Assembly: GCF_019279795.1 (NCBI RefSeq) | Contig: NC_056743.1 | Coordinates: forward strand, 1,787,888,339-1,787,952,338 | Source of the DNA: Protopterus annectens | Taxonomy: Eukaryota > Chordata > Ceratodontiformes > Protopteridae | DNA length: 64,000 bases | Direction of reading: 5' to 3' | Translations under genes and position numbers: made by a program | The notes under the pieces: model-generated | Told to the model about the DNA's origin: nothing | Databases searched by the model: none | Seen by the model: the letters and a program-made list of their open reading frames with translations, nothing else | Shown here: piece by piece, positions 36,005-47,174 of the stretch | Numbering within the stretch: the first letter of the stretch is position 1 | How the letters are laid out: every line of letters begins with the position of its first letter

Positions 36005-37234
36005 TTAGCCTAACTGGTAGGGCATCTGTTTGAGTCCCTTAATCCTCTTGGTGAGGTACTTTTGGGGTCTTTCCAGTTGCTGCAGGTGTCGGGTAAGGTA
36101 CATCCCAAATGGGGGATTGTATTCAATTATGGGCCTGATGAGTGATGAGTAGAGGGGCACAATGACCTCTCTTGATCTAGATGTGAACCCTTTCGTGATA
36201 AGGTGGGCTATATAGAAGGTCTTTATAACCACTATGGCAACGTGATTGTCAAAGGAGAGATTGCTATCTACTTGGGTCCCCAAATCCCTAATTACTTCTT
36301 CCATACTTAATGGATTACCACCTATGTGGTAATTTGTGGGCACTTTATTTTTCCCAAAGGGGATGACTATGCACTTTTTGGCATTTAGCTTTAGGCCATG
36401 GCTCTGGCACCAGTTATCCGTCTCTGTGAGACCCTTTTGGAGGATGCTTGTGTCAGTCAGAAAGTCGGTTATGGCACCCAGTTTGCAGTCATCTGTGAAC
36501 TTGGTCAGCCATAGTCCTCCCATGTTAGCCTGTACCTCAGAAAAATATATACCGAACAAGAGAGGTCCCAGGACTGAGCCTTGTGAGATGCCACTTGTAA
36601 CTGGTTTAGAGTCTGACATGGCACCTGCACTTCTGACCATGTGGGTTCTATCCCTGAGCCAGTTTGCAACCCATCTTGTGACATAGGGGTTGATATTTAA
36701 GCTGGTGAGCTTATTTATGATGCCCAAGTGGGGTACTGTGTCGAAGGCTTTTGTGAGGTCCAGGTAGGCTGTGTGGACTACCTTCACTTCATCTATGGCC
36801 TTGGTTACCGTTTCAAAGAAGTTGACCACGTTCAAGAGGCAAGATCTGCCCTTAACAAAGCCGAATTGGGTAGGATCCAGTGTTTGGAGGTTCCCAATGT
36901 CTTTGTTTATGAGTACCATGATGATACGTTCCATATCTTTGCAGACCAGGCTAGTCAGGCTTATAGGACGATAGTTTCTGGGGTCCGTTGTGGCACCACC
37001 TTTGTGGAGTGGGACCACTGTTGCTGTACGCCATTCCTTGGGTACATGTCCTGTAGTAAGGCTGAGATTGAACAGTGACTTTTTGTGAGGGTTCAGTTCT
37101 TCTTGGAGCTCATGTAAGACGCAGCCCGGGACACCGTCCGGTCCCATTGATGCTGTGTTTTTTGCTTTGGAGAGGGCAGCTCTCACCTGTGCATCTGTGA
37201 TGTCAGGGAGGCTACACTCTGTTGGGATAGACAT
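36005..37234 (-). pseudogene. CR1-like reverse transcriptase domain
   Basis: 409 open codons, the longest single LINE frame of this family here. NYRPISLTSLVCKDMERI, QFGFVKGRSCLLNVVNFFET, AYLDLTKAFDTVPH, GISQGSVLGPLLFGIYFSE, and FTDDCKLGA where relatives in this window have FADDCKLGA. It ends at 36005, and the C-terminal block (95 codons, 35652-35939) follows in another frame. Confidence 0.9.
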
Positions 37235-37832
37235 TTGCTCTTTTGTGGGGGGGGGGGGAAGTTTGCACTAAACCTGTCTGCCTGCGTGTTGGCAATGTCT
37301 GTGGGTTCAGTGTATTTTTTGTCATTTTGCACTAACTCAGAGCATATCTGGGAGTTGCCACCCAGGTTCCTGACATAACTAAAGAAGGCCTTGTGATTAT
37401 CTTTAGCGTCTTGTGCAATTTTTCTTTCGAAGCTGGCCTTAGATGATTTTATGAGGGATCATAGTTTATTGCTAGTACTGATCAGAGATGCCTTCCCTTT
37501 TTTGGGATTTTAATCTATCATGTAGTAGCTTCCTCCTTCTGTTGTATAGCTTATTTATGGCTGAGGTCCACTAGACAGGTCTCCTGCCTTTGGAGGAGTG
37601 AGTCTTGGTTTTATTTGGGATAGCACGATCCATGCATTCCTGCAGGTGTCCATAGAATGCGTTTGTAAAAAATTCTGCAGTTTGGGCCATATTTTCCACT
37701 GGCCTGGGGGCTTTGAAGGATTCCACCTCGGTTTTGAGAAGTGTGAAGTTTGCTTTTGAGAAGTTCTTCACCGTGGTTTCCTTGGCTGGGGGTGGGGACG
37801 GGATATGGATGTCCAGTGAGATTAATTTATGG

Positions 37833-38444
37833 TCAGATCTTACCAATGAGGGGTATACCTCTGGTATGGAACATAAGAGTCCCCATGTTGGTGCTGATCA
37901 GGTCCAATATGTTTTCCCCTCTTGTGGGAGTGGTGACCAGTTGTTCCATAGCATTTGAGTTTATAAATTCTAGGAACCATTGGGCGAGGGTGTTGGAGCT
38001 TGAGTAGTGCTCCCAGTCTATGTCTGGGTAGTTGAAGTCACCCAATATGATGGTGTTTGGAGAGACCTTCATATTCTCCAGTGTTCTCAGGAAAGCTGAG
38101 TGGGGTTCCTGAGTTTGGGAGGGTGGTCTGTAGCAGGCTACAAACTGAAAGGCAGTTTTGCCCACTGTTAGTTGCACATGGATGGTCTCCAATGCTTTGT
38201 GCAGTGCCACTAACCTGGAGGTGTGGGTATCTTTGATGAATATGGATACTCCCCCTCCTTTTGTGGTTCGGTCCGAGTTTTGGGGCCGAAAAGCATGGTA
38301 TGAGGTATAACCTGGTAATGCTGGGGTGCTCTCGGGAGCCTTGAACCAGGTTTCTGTTACTGCACAGATATCAATATTCTCCATACTGAGGAGGGCCTCG
38401 AGTGTGTGCATCTTGAGGTTTAGACTTCTGGTGTTGAGCAGCAT
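37833..38444 (-). pseudogene. CR1-like APE endonuclease domain
   Basis: About 200 open codons: MLLNTRSLNLKMHTLEAL, DICAVTETWFKAPE (the metal-binding Glu), ACYRPPSQTQ, ILGDFNYPDIDWEHY (catalytic Asp and Asn) and TPTRGENILDLISTN. It makes the nick for target-primed reverse transcription. A frame change separates it from the following part near 37833-37846. Confidence 0.88.
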
Positions 38445-38548
38445 TACCCTTAGTTTCTTTTTCCTTGTGTTGTCTAGGGAGGTGGGTTTGTCTTTTGAGC
38501 CTTGCCTAAAAAAGGCACTATGGGGGTGGCAAGAGCCTTAGCCAATAT

Positions 38549-39247
38549 TCAAAAGCCCAGGGGTGACAGGTGCAAGCCATTCCTAGCGAAGCAACGTGGC
38601 CTGTCGAGCATGTCATCCCAGGCTGACAGACACTGGATCCCCTTTGAATGACACCAATACTTTAGCCAATTGTTAAAATTGATCATTTTGTCTTTATACT
38701 GTGGCATCATTCTTGGTGAGGGTAAGATGCTACTCAAGGTCAGGGTCATACCGGCCTGGGCTACATGATCAGAGAGCTCCTCTATGTCTCTTTTCATGTA
38801 GTCCAGGGAGGTACATCTCAGGTCATTCACGCCAGCATGGATAATGACGGAGTCATATTTGTACTTGCTTTGGAGTGACCTGAGTGCTTGTGTTATGTGG
38901 TGGATCCTGGCACCCGACAGGCAGCTTACAGTGACCTTCTCCTTGTTCAGCCTAGTGAGTGGGACAATACAGTCACCTATTACAAATGTATTAGGTGTGT
39001 TGTTTAGCCTTAAGGGCTGTGACTGTGTGGCACACTGACTTTGTGAACTATGTGATACGTGGGTATTGTTGTGGGGTAGCGGTTGCTTGGATGTCTGCTT
39101 TGGAGGTCTCTGCTGCTTGGGAAGATTTTTATTTAGAGCCTTCGAGTATGTTTTTGTGTGTTTATGTGTTTGGTTTGCTGCTGCGATAGGTCTATGTGAG
39201 ACTGGATTTGTGGTGTGTGTGGTTACCTTCTCCTCCTGACTGAACAC
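38549..39247 (-). pseudogene. CR1-like ORF1 remnant, SGNH esterase
   Basis: 232 open codons. After a basic, Gln/Lys/Pro-rich N-terminal part come esterase blocks: FVIGDCIVPLTRLN, SCLSGARIHHI, VIIHAGVNDLRC and RNGLHLSPLGF. Active esterases have GDS and DGLHLS; here GDC and NGLHLS stand in those places, so catalytic residues may be lost. An esterase ORF1 is known from CR1 and L2 LINEs. The start lies beyond the 5' edge of this copy. Confidence 0.8.
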
Positions 39248-40815
39248 ATAGATAAAGATTTAAGAGGGGTAATGTGAAAAATAGAGTAGAAAGGAGGGAA
39301 ACTTTATGGCAACTCAAATTAGGGGCAGATAGTCCTCCAGGGTTAAACAAAATGGTTACTATTAAGTGTTTTTTAATTGATAGGAAACTTATTTAAGAAG
39401 TTTTTAATATAATAGTTAAATTTTTTTTAACAATGTGATTATTTAATTAGTTGATTATGTTAATTGTAAGGGTTGGTTTGGGTGTATATATACTAGTGTG
39501 AAATATGGAAGCATTGTATTTCTGATGAAGTCTATGTGACGGAAGCATTAAGTAAAAGTGTTTACACTAATATCTTGTGGTTTGTTTACCCCTTTTTGCC
39601 TTCAATTTGCTAAAACTAGGTGTAATAGAAGAGTCACAAAGTGATGGGAACAGACCGGTACTGATGGAAGTATCAGTTTCCGTAATAATTTTTAGAAACT
39701 GAACAGCACTATCAAAGTCTGACAGTGATCCAATGCCCAAAACTGATGATTTAATAGAAAACCTAGGAAAGGCCAGATGCTTGATAACACTGGACTTGAC
39801 AAAAGGATACTGGCATATACCACTTACCCCCGCTGCCAAAGAAATAAACAGTCTTCGTAACCCTCCTGATGGTCTACTCCAGTACACAGCATTACCATTT
39901 GGGCTACATGGGGCCCCAGCCACCTTTCAGACTTCAATGGATAAAATACGAAGCCTCACTCCTGACATGTTGCAGCACACCTGGATGACATGACCATTCA
40001 TTTAGACTACTAGAATTCTCACTTATCCAAAGTGCAGGCTGTGCTATAATCCATAATACAGGCAGGGCTGACTGGAAATGCTAAGAAAAGTAAAATGAGT
40101 ACTGTGGAAGCTAAATACCAGGATAGCTTATAGGAGGAGGGGTGGTCAGAAGTAGACAAAATGAACGCCATAAGAAATTGTACTGTACCCTCCACAGAGC
40201 TACAAGTAAAGGCTTTCCTTAGACTAGCTGGGTACTACAGAAAGCTTATGCCTAATTTTACAACTACTACTGACTGACCCTTGATAGATCTCACAGGAGA
40301 AGCAGCTTTTTTTCAAAATGCAATGAATCCTAAGACAGATAGGATTCTTTTTATTTCATTAAATGCTCTATGTTCTGAACCCATGTTAGAGATTCCTGCG
40401 GATTTCACTAAGGAGTAGTTTAATGTATATACCAATGCATTGGAGACAGTTTGGGGGGCACTGCTATCCCAAGACATTCAATGTGATAAGCAGTCTGTGT
40501 GCAATATCAGCAGAAAATTGAGAAAGCAGAAACAGAGCTTAACAATAAAGTAACCCCTCTATGCCATGAAGTGCTATTCGTCAGGTAGACACTTCAGTTT
40601 GGTAATGGATCATGCACCATTACAATGCTAAATAGGTATACTGACAGCAATACAAAATTGTGCTGGTGGGCACTATTCCTCCAATCTTTCAAAATATGTT
40701 GACCCACAGGACTGGCGTGTTCAACAAAAATACTGAAAGGTTGTCAAGGGCCTACAACCCATCATTATGAGTCCAAAACTCCTGGTTTGGGGCTTGAAGG
40801 GAAGTAGCTGTAACA

Positions 40816-41140
40816 TGTTGGTTCTAGTAAATGATCACTGTGTCTTTAAAATGTGTGCTGTGGTACGGAGTGTGGGATCATTCCCACAACAGTTAAGCAA
40901 GCACTATATATTAGTCAGGCAATGATTACCAAATAATGCTGTATATAATAAAGTAGTTTTGAAAACTTGAATCATGAAATTTCATTACTAAATTGGAGCT
41001 TGTCCAGAAGACTTGACACGAGTGGACTGTGTGTGCTTAGTCAGGTCTCACTCAGGGATGATATTTGGAAGAATCATCTGCAATACAGAGCTGCAACTGC
41101 AGAGTGCTTGAGGCTGACAGCCTGGGATTTTAAAGGCATC
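40816..41140 (+). repeat. Right LTR of the Gmr1-like fossil
   Basis: Starts TGTTGGTTCTAG just after the RNase H region and a purine-rich GAAGGGAAG stretch that may be the polypurine tract. Same-orientation match to 29132-29474. Confidence 0.7.
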
Positions 41141-42700
41141 CTATTACTAGAAGGACTGAGAAAGACTGTAGTATTGTTGATGAAGATAAACCACAGGTGC
41201 TGTTCTACTTTGCTTCAAGCCAAATGGGCTATACAATGATTTTCCTGTGAATATGTGGGAAAATAAACTTGCATTTTTATAATGTCTGCTCCAGTGTCTC
41301 CTTGGATTTTTCAAAATATATGCCTTTGTAGAGCATCAAAATTGATGATAATTCATGAGGTGGTCGCAGTCAAAGAGCTCCTTTCAAAATGTATCATATT
41401 AAAAGTTACCCATTAACAGTACTCCATATTTCTTTGTCTTCTAAAGGATACTTTTATCATTTTATTTTCTCTCTTCCAATAAACATTTGTTCTGTATATA
41501 ACCCATGACAGATTCGGTCACAACTTCCAGTCTTCAGTGTAACCAAAAGTGCCTCCTTTCCCCATTTACTACCCATGTTTGTTTGATCCTCTGTCACAGC
41601 GCTACAACTGTTGTTTTGCCTACTCAGCTGCTCCCATAAACACTGTACCCAGCTATGCTTACACTGCAGAAATGGTTCTCCATCTACCTTGATTCTGTTA
41701 TTTCCACAAGTACGGATAGCTCTTTCTTAAAAAAATTGCTACTTGATGTTTGAGTAATTTAGTGAACAAGTGTTATCATTAAAGAGTTATACTAAATAAA
41801 GTATTAATGTGACAATGTTTTGGAGATTGTGCCCTCTATCCACCCTTTACATTATACCTAATTTATTTGACAAAAATTTAGGCTGTATGGTTAGGGGATA
41901 CAAGCCCCCATCCCATTACAAATATTATCAATGGTAATATTATTTAGCGTAACTGTTGCTCATTCCTGAAAGGCCTTATGCAAAATTGATATGCATGTTT
42001 GGTGAGCCACCTTGTCGCCTGTATATACATTCATTATTTTTATAGCAGATTTAACCTATTTAGGCTCAGGGAGAGAGTCAAAGCCTGTCTCATCACGCAA
42101 AACAGAAGAAAGGCAGACAGACAGTTATGGACTGGATGCAACTCCTTTACAAGCACACACATGAATACCTACAGGCAAAGTACAGGATCACTGTTTTACC
42201 ACTCTTCATATTTGTAGGATGTGGACAGAAAAGTGCACTCTAATGAAAATTCATGCAAAGTGAGGACATGCACATTCCATACCAATAACACCACAGCTAG
42301 GAACTGAATTGCAGAACTAAGTCCTAAAAGGCAGCAATTCCTGTGCAGACCACAAATGCTCAGTTTGCTCAAGAACCTGAGAAAAATGAATTTGGGAAAG
42401 ACAGAAGATGGTAAGGGGCAATGATGCAAAATCATGGAAATTTGTAGTATTATGAATATACAAAGTCAACAAAACCAGCTTTGTTGGACAAATTGGACAA
42501 TTGTCCAGGGCTCTGGCCTTCTTGGTGTGCCCCCCCACACTTATTGGAAAGAATGTCAGAAAACAAAAATTTGCTTCCCAATGAAGCATGAACCAGGCAG
42601 ATGGAATAAAACTGAAAGGCAGTTACACTAAATTGTCTTTTATACAGCGACCCATGGTTGCGGTTATTTAAAAAAAAATAATGATAGGAGTGTTTTAAGT
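41141..42700. other. Unannotated spacer
   Basis: No gene or repeat is recognised; short ORFs look like chance. Confidence 0.45.
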
Positions 42701-43990
42701 TTGAATGTGTTGCCCTGTTGGCAAAGTTCTGGATTCAAATACTGAAATAAATTAAGGTTGTCTTGTGATCCTGGAAAAGGTAAAACAGGTAAGCTATAAT
42801 GGTATGACTACTGTGTCTGTGAAATGCATTACTGTGTCCATTATTGTGTTATTTTATTACAGACATATGAAATCTACAAAGTTACAAACTGTAATTGCTA
42901 GGTATGGGGATGTCTGTGAATGAAAGTGACAGACACTGCTATTATCTGCTGAAATTACACAGTCATTAATCTGACTTTGCAACACCTGTATGTACTTGCG
43001 TGATGCAAGTTTGAATACTTTGGTTACCCCACTGAAATACAGCTAAAATAAATTACTGCAGCTCTTTTTTATTTTCTTACAATCAGACAACTAAGATGTA
43101 GACAGTCAACAACCTGGCTATAATTGTGGGGTCCAGGGGACTGTCTCCAGAAGAAAATGACCACTTTTGATGCCGTTTGCTAATTTATCAGACTTTGCAT
43201 CATTAATATGTATTTATGCCAACAAAGTTAGAATACTTTACAATTTTAGTGTGTACTGATAAAAACTGGAATACTGTGCATTTGTGTGAAACAAAGTTGA
43301 AATACAGTCCTATTACCATTATTTTTATATCAACCATACATCTGATGTGTACATACCCAGCAAAGTTGCTGAAATTTCTGGGCATGGGGGTGGTGTGGGG
43401 GGGGGGGTGAATGAAAACCACTGATCCTCCAGTTTACTGGATCAAGGTAAACAGTCAGTTTGGACTTACAGCATTAGTGAGTGTGTTTGTGTTGGAATTC
43501 ATTACTTGGCTACTGTGTGTTTGCATGAAACAAAGCTAAGCTGCATTACTGTGGCCATTATTATTTTTCTATCACACTTCGTGACTATACTTGCTGGACA
43601 GATGCTGTCTTGAGGGTGAAAATAATTGACCCTGATGTTGTTTGACCTATTTAAACAGTCATTGATATGGTTTGTTTAACTAGTGTGGCTTTGTATGAAA
43701 TAAGATGGAGCACTTTACTGTGACAATTTTTTAAAGTCACAGTTTGACAACTGAGGAATATGTGGTCAAAGTAGCTGTAACAGATGGGTACAAAGGCTGT
43801 GGATAAAAGTTACTTATCCTTGCTGACTGGTCACACAAATAGTCACTGGTCTGGTTTGGCAATAGATGTGTCACACAATTTATTGCATTAGCTGAAATCA
43901 ATGTAAAATGACCACTGCTATAGTATGTGTGTGAATGAATAGTAGGTGTCACAGTGCATCTACTATAATGTATTTCACTTTCCATTATAG
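42700..43990 (+). repeat. Degenerate tandem array, units of about 300 bp
   Basis: Several units share the blocks TTACTGTG.CCATTATT..TATC, GCATGAAACAAAG..GAAATACAG, and CAGTCATT..ATCTGACTT, spaced roughly 250-330 bases (near 42830, 43300, 43550 and 43710). Identity is low, so the array is old. Confidence 0.5.
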
Positions 43991-44019
43991 CCGGATATCA
44001 GCACTGTACACATTAAGTT

Positions 44020-44340
44020 ATTAACTTTGGTGGCCTGGGCAGGATGTATGTAAAAGGGGCACAGTAAGAAGCACTGTATTACATACTGCTTGGCTCTCTG
44101 AGTGCTTAGCTGTGAATTCTTCTTTGTGGAGTCTGCATGTCCTCCCTCTCTCTGCGTAGGTTTTACCCTGGCTCTCTGGTTTCTTTTAGGACCCCCAGAG
44201 AAATTACATAGGTAAATTGGCAATTCCCCAAACATGCCTGTAGGCAAGTGTGCAGTGTGAAACAGAGAGAGAGTGAGTGAGCATGTGTGTCATGTGACAG
44301 ACATCAAAGTCATATCACATCAAGATCGATGTCAGTAAAT
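44020..44340 (+). mobile_element. tRNA-derived SINE fragment
   Basis: TGTGGAGTCTGCATGTCCTC, CTCTGCGTAGGTTTTACC and ACCCCCAGAGAAATTACATA match the body of the SINE at 9634 and 49788. The head is poorly kept. Confidence 0.65.
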
Positions 44341-44351
44341 GAGTATTTGTG

Positions 44352-44412
44352 TATATTCATAGGTTTGTAGGCAAATACTAAGCTAGTTGCCCTTGTGGGC
44401 CATTTTAAGCCT
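44352..44412 (-). mobile_element. CR1-like 3' tail only
   Basis: TTCATAGGTTTGTAGGCAAATACTAAGC..GGGCCATTTTAAGCCTAGC: the terminal 60 bases shared by the CR1-like LINEs and their SINE. The rest is missing. Confidence 0.7.
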
Positions 44413-44609
44413 AGCTCATTTTCCTTTCAAAGGTGACTGTGTACTTTGTGATTCCAGTGTAAATACTTTAACTATTACAACAAACCAAGCCCAATATTTG
44501 TAAACTAAATTCAGATTCTGTATTACTCGTCCTCTTACTCTAAGCTCACTGCATGTAACATCTTGTTCCACAGAGATGGGTTAAAAAAATACTTCTTTGC
44601 GGAGACCTG

Positions 44610-44890
44610 AACATGCATCTCAACTGTCCAGATTTTTGCCTCATATTTTTTTGTCTGTTCTTTCTAAAATTAGTTTTATGGCAAATCATTGGGGGTTGAT
44701 GTCACTAAATAATGACATCTACTTGAGTTTCAGACTTCATATCTTCAGAAAATGCATGCAGAGACAAATCCTTTTACTCTAACAATGTTCCAAGTATTTA
44801 AGAGCAATATTCAAAACATGTCCATTTTTCGAGCCTTGACTCCCCCATTGTTTTAGGATTTGTCCAGATTTCATGTGCTAAGAGTTTGAA
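44610..44890 (+). repeat. Unclassified interspersed repeat, copy 3
   Basis: Best preserved copy: ACTGTCCAGATTTTTGCCTC, GGCAAATCATTGGGGGTTGA, TTTCAGACTTCATATCTTCA, ACAAATCCTTTTACTCTAAC and a final TTGTCCAGATTTC. Confidence 0.65.
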
Positions 44891-45294
44891 AGATAGGAGC
44901 CCAAGACTGAACAGGGGACTTTTACATCTTCATTTTAACACTATCCCAATTAAGCTACTTCAGCTCATTTGCTAGATGTGTGTGTGTGAAAGAACACCAC
45001 TGATTTTATCTGTGGTTAGACGCACACAAAAGTGAGTGATACATACATAACCACTGGTTAACAGGAAAAAGCAGTTTCCCCAACAAATTATTTTAAAAAA
45101 AGGCATAAAATACATAGCAAAATATTCAGACTCAATAGAGAACTGGTCAAAGACGTCCACCTTTATACTGGAATTTTAATATTATCTTAGGAAGAGAGCC
45201 TATCCTCAACTCATTCTCTAGTCTAGGCCCCGCTAACCAGTCTGGTATTAGTACTGGGCTACATTTTGTGAAGGAAAAGAAACCTGTGACATAC

Positions 45295-45480
45295 AGCATC
45301 ATAGTTCTCCAATGTCCAGATTTTCGCCTAACATTTTTGTACTGTTCTTCATAAAAGTGGTGGTTTTCTGGTAAATCATTAAGCACTACAATCAATAAGT
45401 AATGACACACAGTTCAGTTTCAAGCTTTTTTGTCCTTCAAATTATGCATTCTAACTAACGCAAAACCTGTTGTCCATCCC
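45295..45480 (+). repeat. Unclassified interspersed repeat, copy 4
   Basis: CCAATGTCCAGATTTTCGCC.., TGGTAAATCATTAAGC.., AAGTAATGACAC.. and TTATGCATTCTAAC.. in the same order as copies 1-3; truncated at its right side, about 240 bases before the RAD23B promoter. Confidence 0.6.
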
Positions 45481-45719
45481 CAACTTCTCCCCGTTGATTT
45501 TGGCCTTTCCAAATTACCAGCATTAAGAGGTTTAGAGGTACATCTAACATTATTTAAGGACTGCGATAATGGACTACTAACCTACAACAGTAACAGGAAA
45601 AAAAAAAAACAATGACAGCAAAAATAATCGCCATACCTTCTAACACACAAATAACACAACAATAGTAATCTAACATAGTTCTTTATTAATCATATGACCC
45701 ATAACCCTACCGCTTGACC

Positions 45720-45990
45720 CACGGCGACTTCTGGCGCAGACTTGTCACGTGAGGGCACGTGGCTCGTGCGTTCAGTTGGTGGGCGGTTTGCAGCGTCACG
45801 GTCGTGATGGCGGCGTTATGAGTTGCATGTTGGTTGTCAGAGTGGTTTATCTGTGAGAAGAGCTGTGGATTTTTAAGTGACTCCTAAAAAAGATTCAGAA
45901 ACTCTTTTCTTCCTATTTGTATAAGAAGACTGAAAAGTGAGCGGTGCTTGAAGGAATTGTTTCTTCCGTGATATAAAAGCGGCGGCAGCC
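45720..45990 (+). promoter_or_regulatory. RAD23B: RAD23B promoter and 5' untranslated region
   Basis: A CpG-rich, TATA-poor stretch directly before the start codon. Two E-boxes of the USF/MYC type (TCACGTGA at 45745-45752 and GCACGTGG at 45755-45762), a GC box GGGCGG at 45781-45786, a CRE-like GCGTCACG near 45793 and a YY1-like GATGGCGGC at 45806-45814 can be read. YY1 motifs often lie at or just after the start site of housekeeping genes, so transcription probably begins near 45790-45810 (inference). If it begins upstream of 45807, a four-codon upstream frame (ATGGCGGCGTTATGA, 45807-45821) would be in the leader. ATATAAAAG at 45971 is too close to the start codon to be a usual TATA box. Confidence 0.75.
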
Positions 45991-46056
45991 ATGCAGATTA
46001 CTCTGAAGACCCTGCAGCAGCAGACTTTCAAGGTGGAGATAGACCCAGAGCTGACG
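45991..46056 (+). CDS. RAD23B: RAD23B, first coding exon
   Basis: 22 codons, MQITLKTLQQQTFKVEIDPE then LT, followed by the donor G|GTAAGG at 46057. This is the start of the ubiquitin-like domain of RAD23B, which binds the proteasome; the full protein brings ubiquitinated cargo to it and stabilises XPC in nucleotide excision repair. Human RAD23B begins MQVTLKTLQQQTFKIDIDPE-ET, while RAD23A begins MAVTITLKTLQQQTFK, so B is favoured. The start codon sits in GCAGCCATGC, a good initiation context. The exon ends between codons (phase 0), at the same place as I recall for the human gene. No further RAD23B exon is recognisable to the right, so intron 1 exceeds 18 kb. It has no disruption and is probably a live gene. 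Confidence 0.93.
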
Positions 46057-46607
46057 GTAAGGACAGAAAGTGACATACATTTTCTTCTCACTTGCATTGT
46101 TCCACCCCATTGGCTAAAGCACCCAGTGATATAACCAGTTTGGATGGGTGGTCATTTGATAACGGTACGGGGATCCTGTGTGTGACCCGAGGGCGTGTGA
46201 AGTGAGATACCATTACTCACCAGTGTCTATTGCTGACACTTAAAAATATAAATCCTGTTAACTGGTAGGTGGGTTTGTGTTTCTTGGTCTGGTGTGATTT
46301 GTGGAATGAGGACATGGGTTTGTGGGAACATATTCCCACTGGGTACAGTTTATTTAATAGTTGATTATTGTTGTTTACTTCTGAGTTCACCTTTGCAGTT
46401 TTGCCATACATTGGTTTGCGGTGATGGTCCCGAAGTGGCAGTTTACACTTCTGAGCCACAGGTGTCCTGTAAAGAAGAGGCGCGATTTTGTCTTCCTGTT
46501 TCACTGTCACTGGAATTAAAGTTGGCAAAATTGTAGTTTATGTATTTCTGGATTAGTAGAGAAAGCGTACTTAAACGTATGTTATTTCCATTATTGAAAA
46601 ATTGCTA

Positions 46608-46639
<32 letters not shown>

Positions 46640-47174
46640 CAGGTATGTGGCTATTCATTAGTCATCAGCTTGAGGCGTTTCGTTGTTTCATTCTGTGTTT
46701 TTCGTGTTTGTCAATGTCTTGCAATGTAAACAACAAAGGTGGGAATTGGGCTGGCATGTTTTCAGTTGTGTATTTCCATCTGTGTTGGTAACTATGCCAA
46801 TAAAAACTGTATTGAATTTTTTTTTAGTGATTAGAGGAGTATTTAAAGGCAGTATGAGTAATGACAGAACAGTGGGTTTAGACTTTACAAAGCATCTGAA
46901 AAGTCCATTTTAAGGAGGTAAGCCCTTAATTGGGCTTTTTTATTAAAAGCTTTTGCACTGCATCATTTTGCTTTGTTTATTTGTATTTTATTTGAATTTG
47001 TTTACTGGGGCAGGGCACTGATCAGTTTTGACTAATTTCAGTCTCTGCATTTCATCAGACTTGCAAAGCAGATGAGTGCATAAACACATGTGACAGAAAA
47101 ACAGTACTGTGGTAGAATAATGGATGATTGTTTATATTAGGACACACCATGATGCATAGTAGCAATCCCTGATT

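Larger units (their letters stand above)
35521..39250 (-). mobile_element. CR1-like LINE, nearly complete
   Basis: The most complete CR1-like copy with both ends in the window. From 5' to 3' on the minus strand: an ORF1 remnant with an esterase domain, an APE endonuclease, reverse transcriptase, the C-terminal block and the 3' tail ending CCTATGAC at 35521. It split the plus-strand Penelope copy, so it is the youngest layer of a three-level nest (LTR fossil, Penelope pair, CR1). Long open stretches remain, but frames change between segments. Confidence 0.92.
34741..39600 (+). mobile_element. Penelope-like element, plus-strand copy, split by a CR1-like LINE
   Basis: 34741-35520 is the inverted match of about 33350-34060: the linker NITELFLNRGYPQDLLDNIA-like part, TDRPKGMYKCYNTCRYVDEG and the endonuclease NIVYIALCSGCSAFYVGMTT..KCIKEH. 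The frame is open over 250 codons. It resumes at about 39275 after the CR1-like insertion with ETLWQLKLGADSPPGLNK, the normal C-terminal end of Penelope proteins, and an untranslated end to about 39600. Together with the minus copy it makes a head-to-head inverted pair around a single reverse transcriptase core. Confidence 0.82.
29132..41140 (+). mobile_element. Gmr1-like Ty3/gypsy LTR retrotransposon fossil with nested insertions
   Basis: An old, broken LTR element. The left LTR is about 29132-29474 and the right LTR about 40816-41140; they align over TGTTG.TTCTA.., ..CACAACAGTTA.., ..GATTACCAA.TAATGCTGTATA but are roughly a quarter different, so the insertion is old. In order inside: a probable gag area (about 29600-31300), integrase (31800-32300 and 32655-33005, with the zinc-binding HVLGGHLGTDKA..CPKCQKTALHP area and QTDGLVERYNKTLK), then reverse transcriptase and RNase H (39605-40790, with LITLDLTKGYWHIPL and LPFGLHGAPATFQ). 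The reverse transcriptase is of Ty3/gypsy type yet integrase comes first, the order of the Gmr1 group. Later elements interrupt it at 32305, about 33030-39600 and inside those. Many breaks. Confidence 0.75.

Noticed and set aside
36336-37078. Plus-strand frames of 116 codons
   Set aside because: Shadows of the CR1-like reverse transcriptase on the minus strand.
45873-46110. Minus-strand frames over RAD23B exon 1
   Set aside because: Antisense to the recognised exon; composition follows the CpG-rich promoter.
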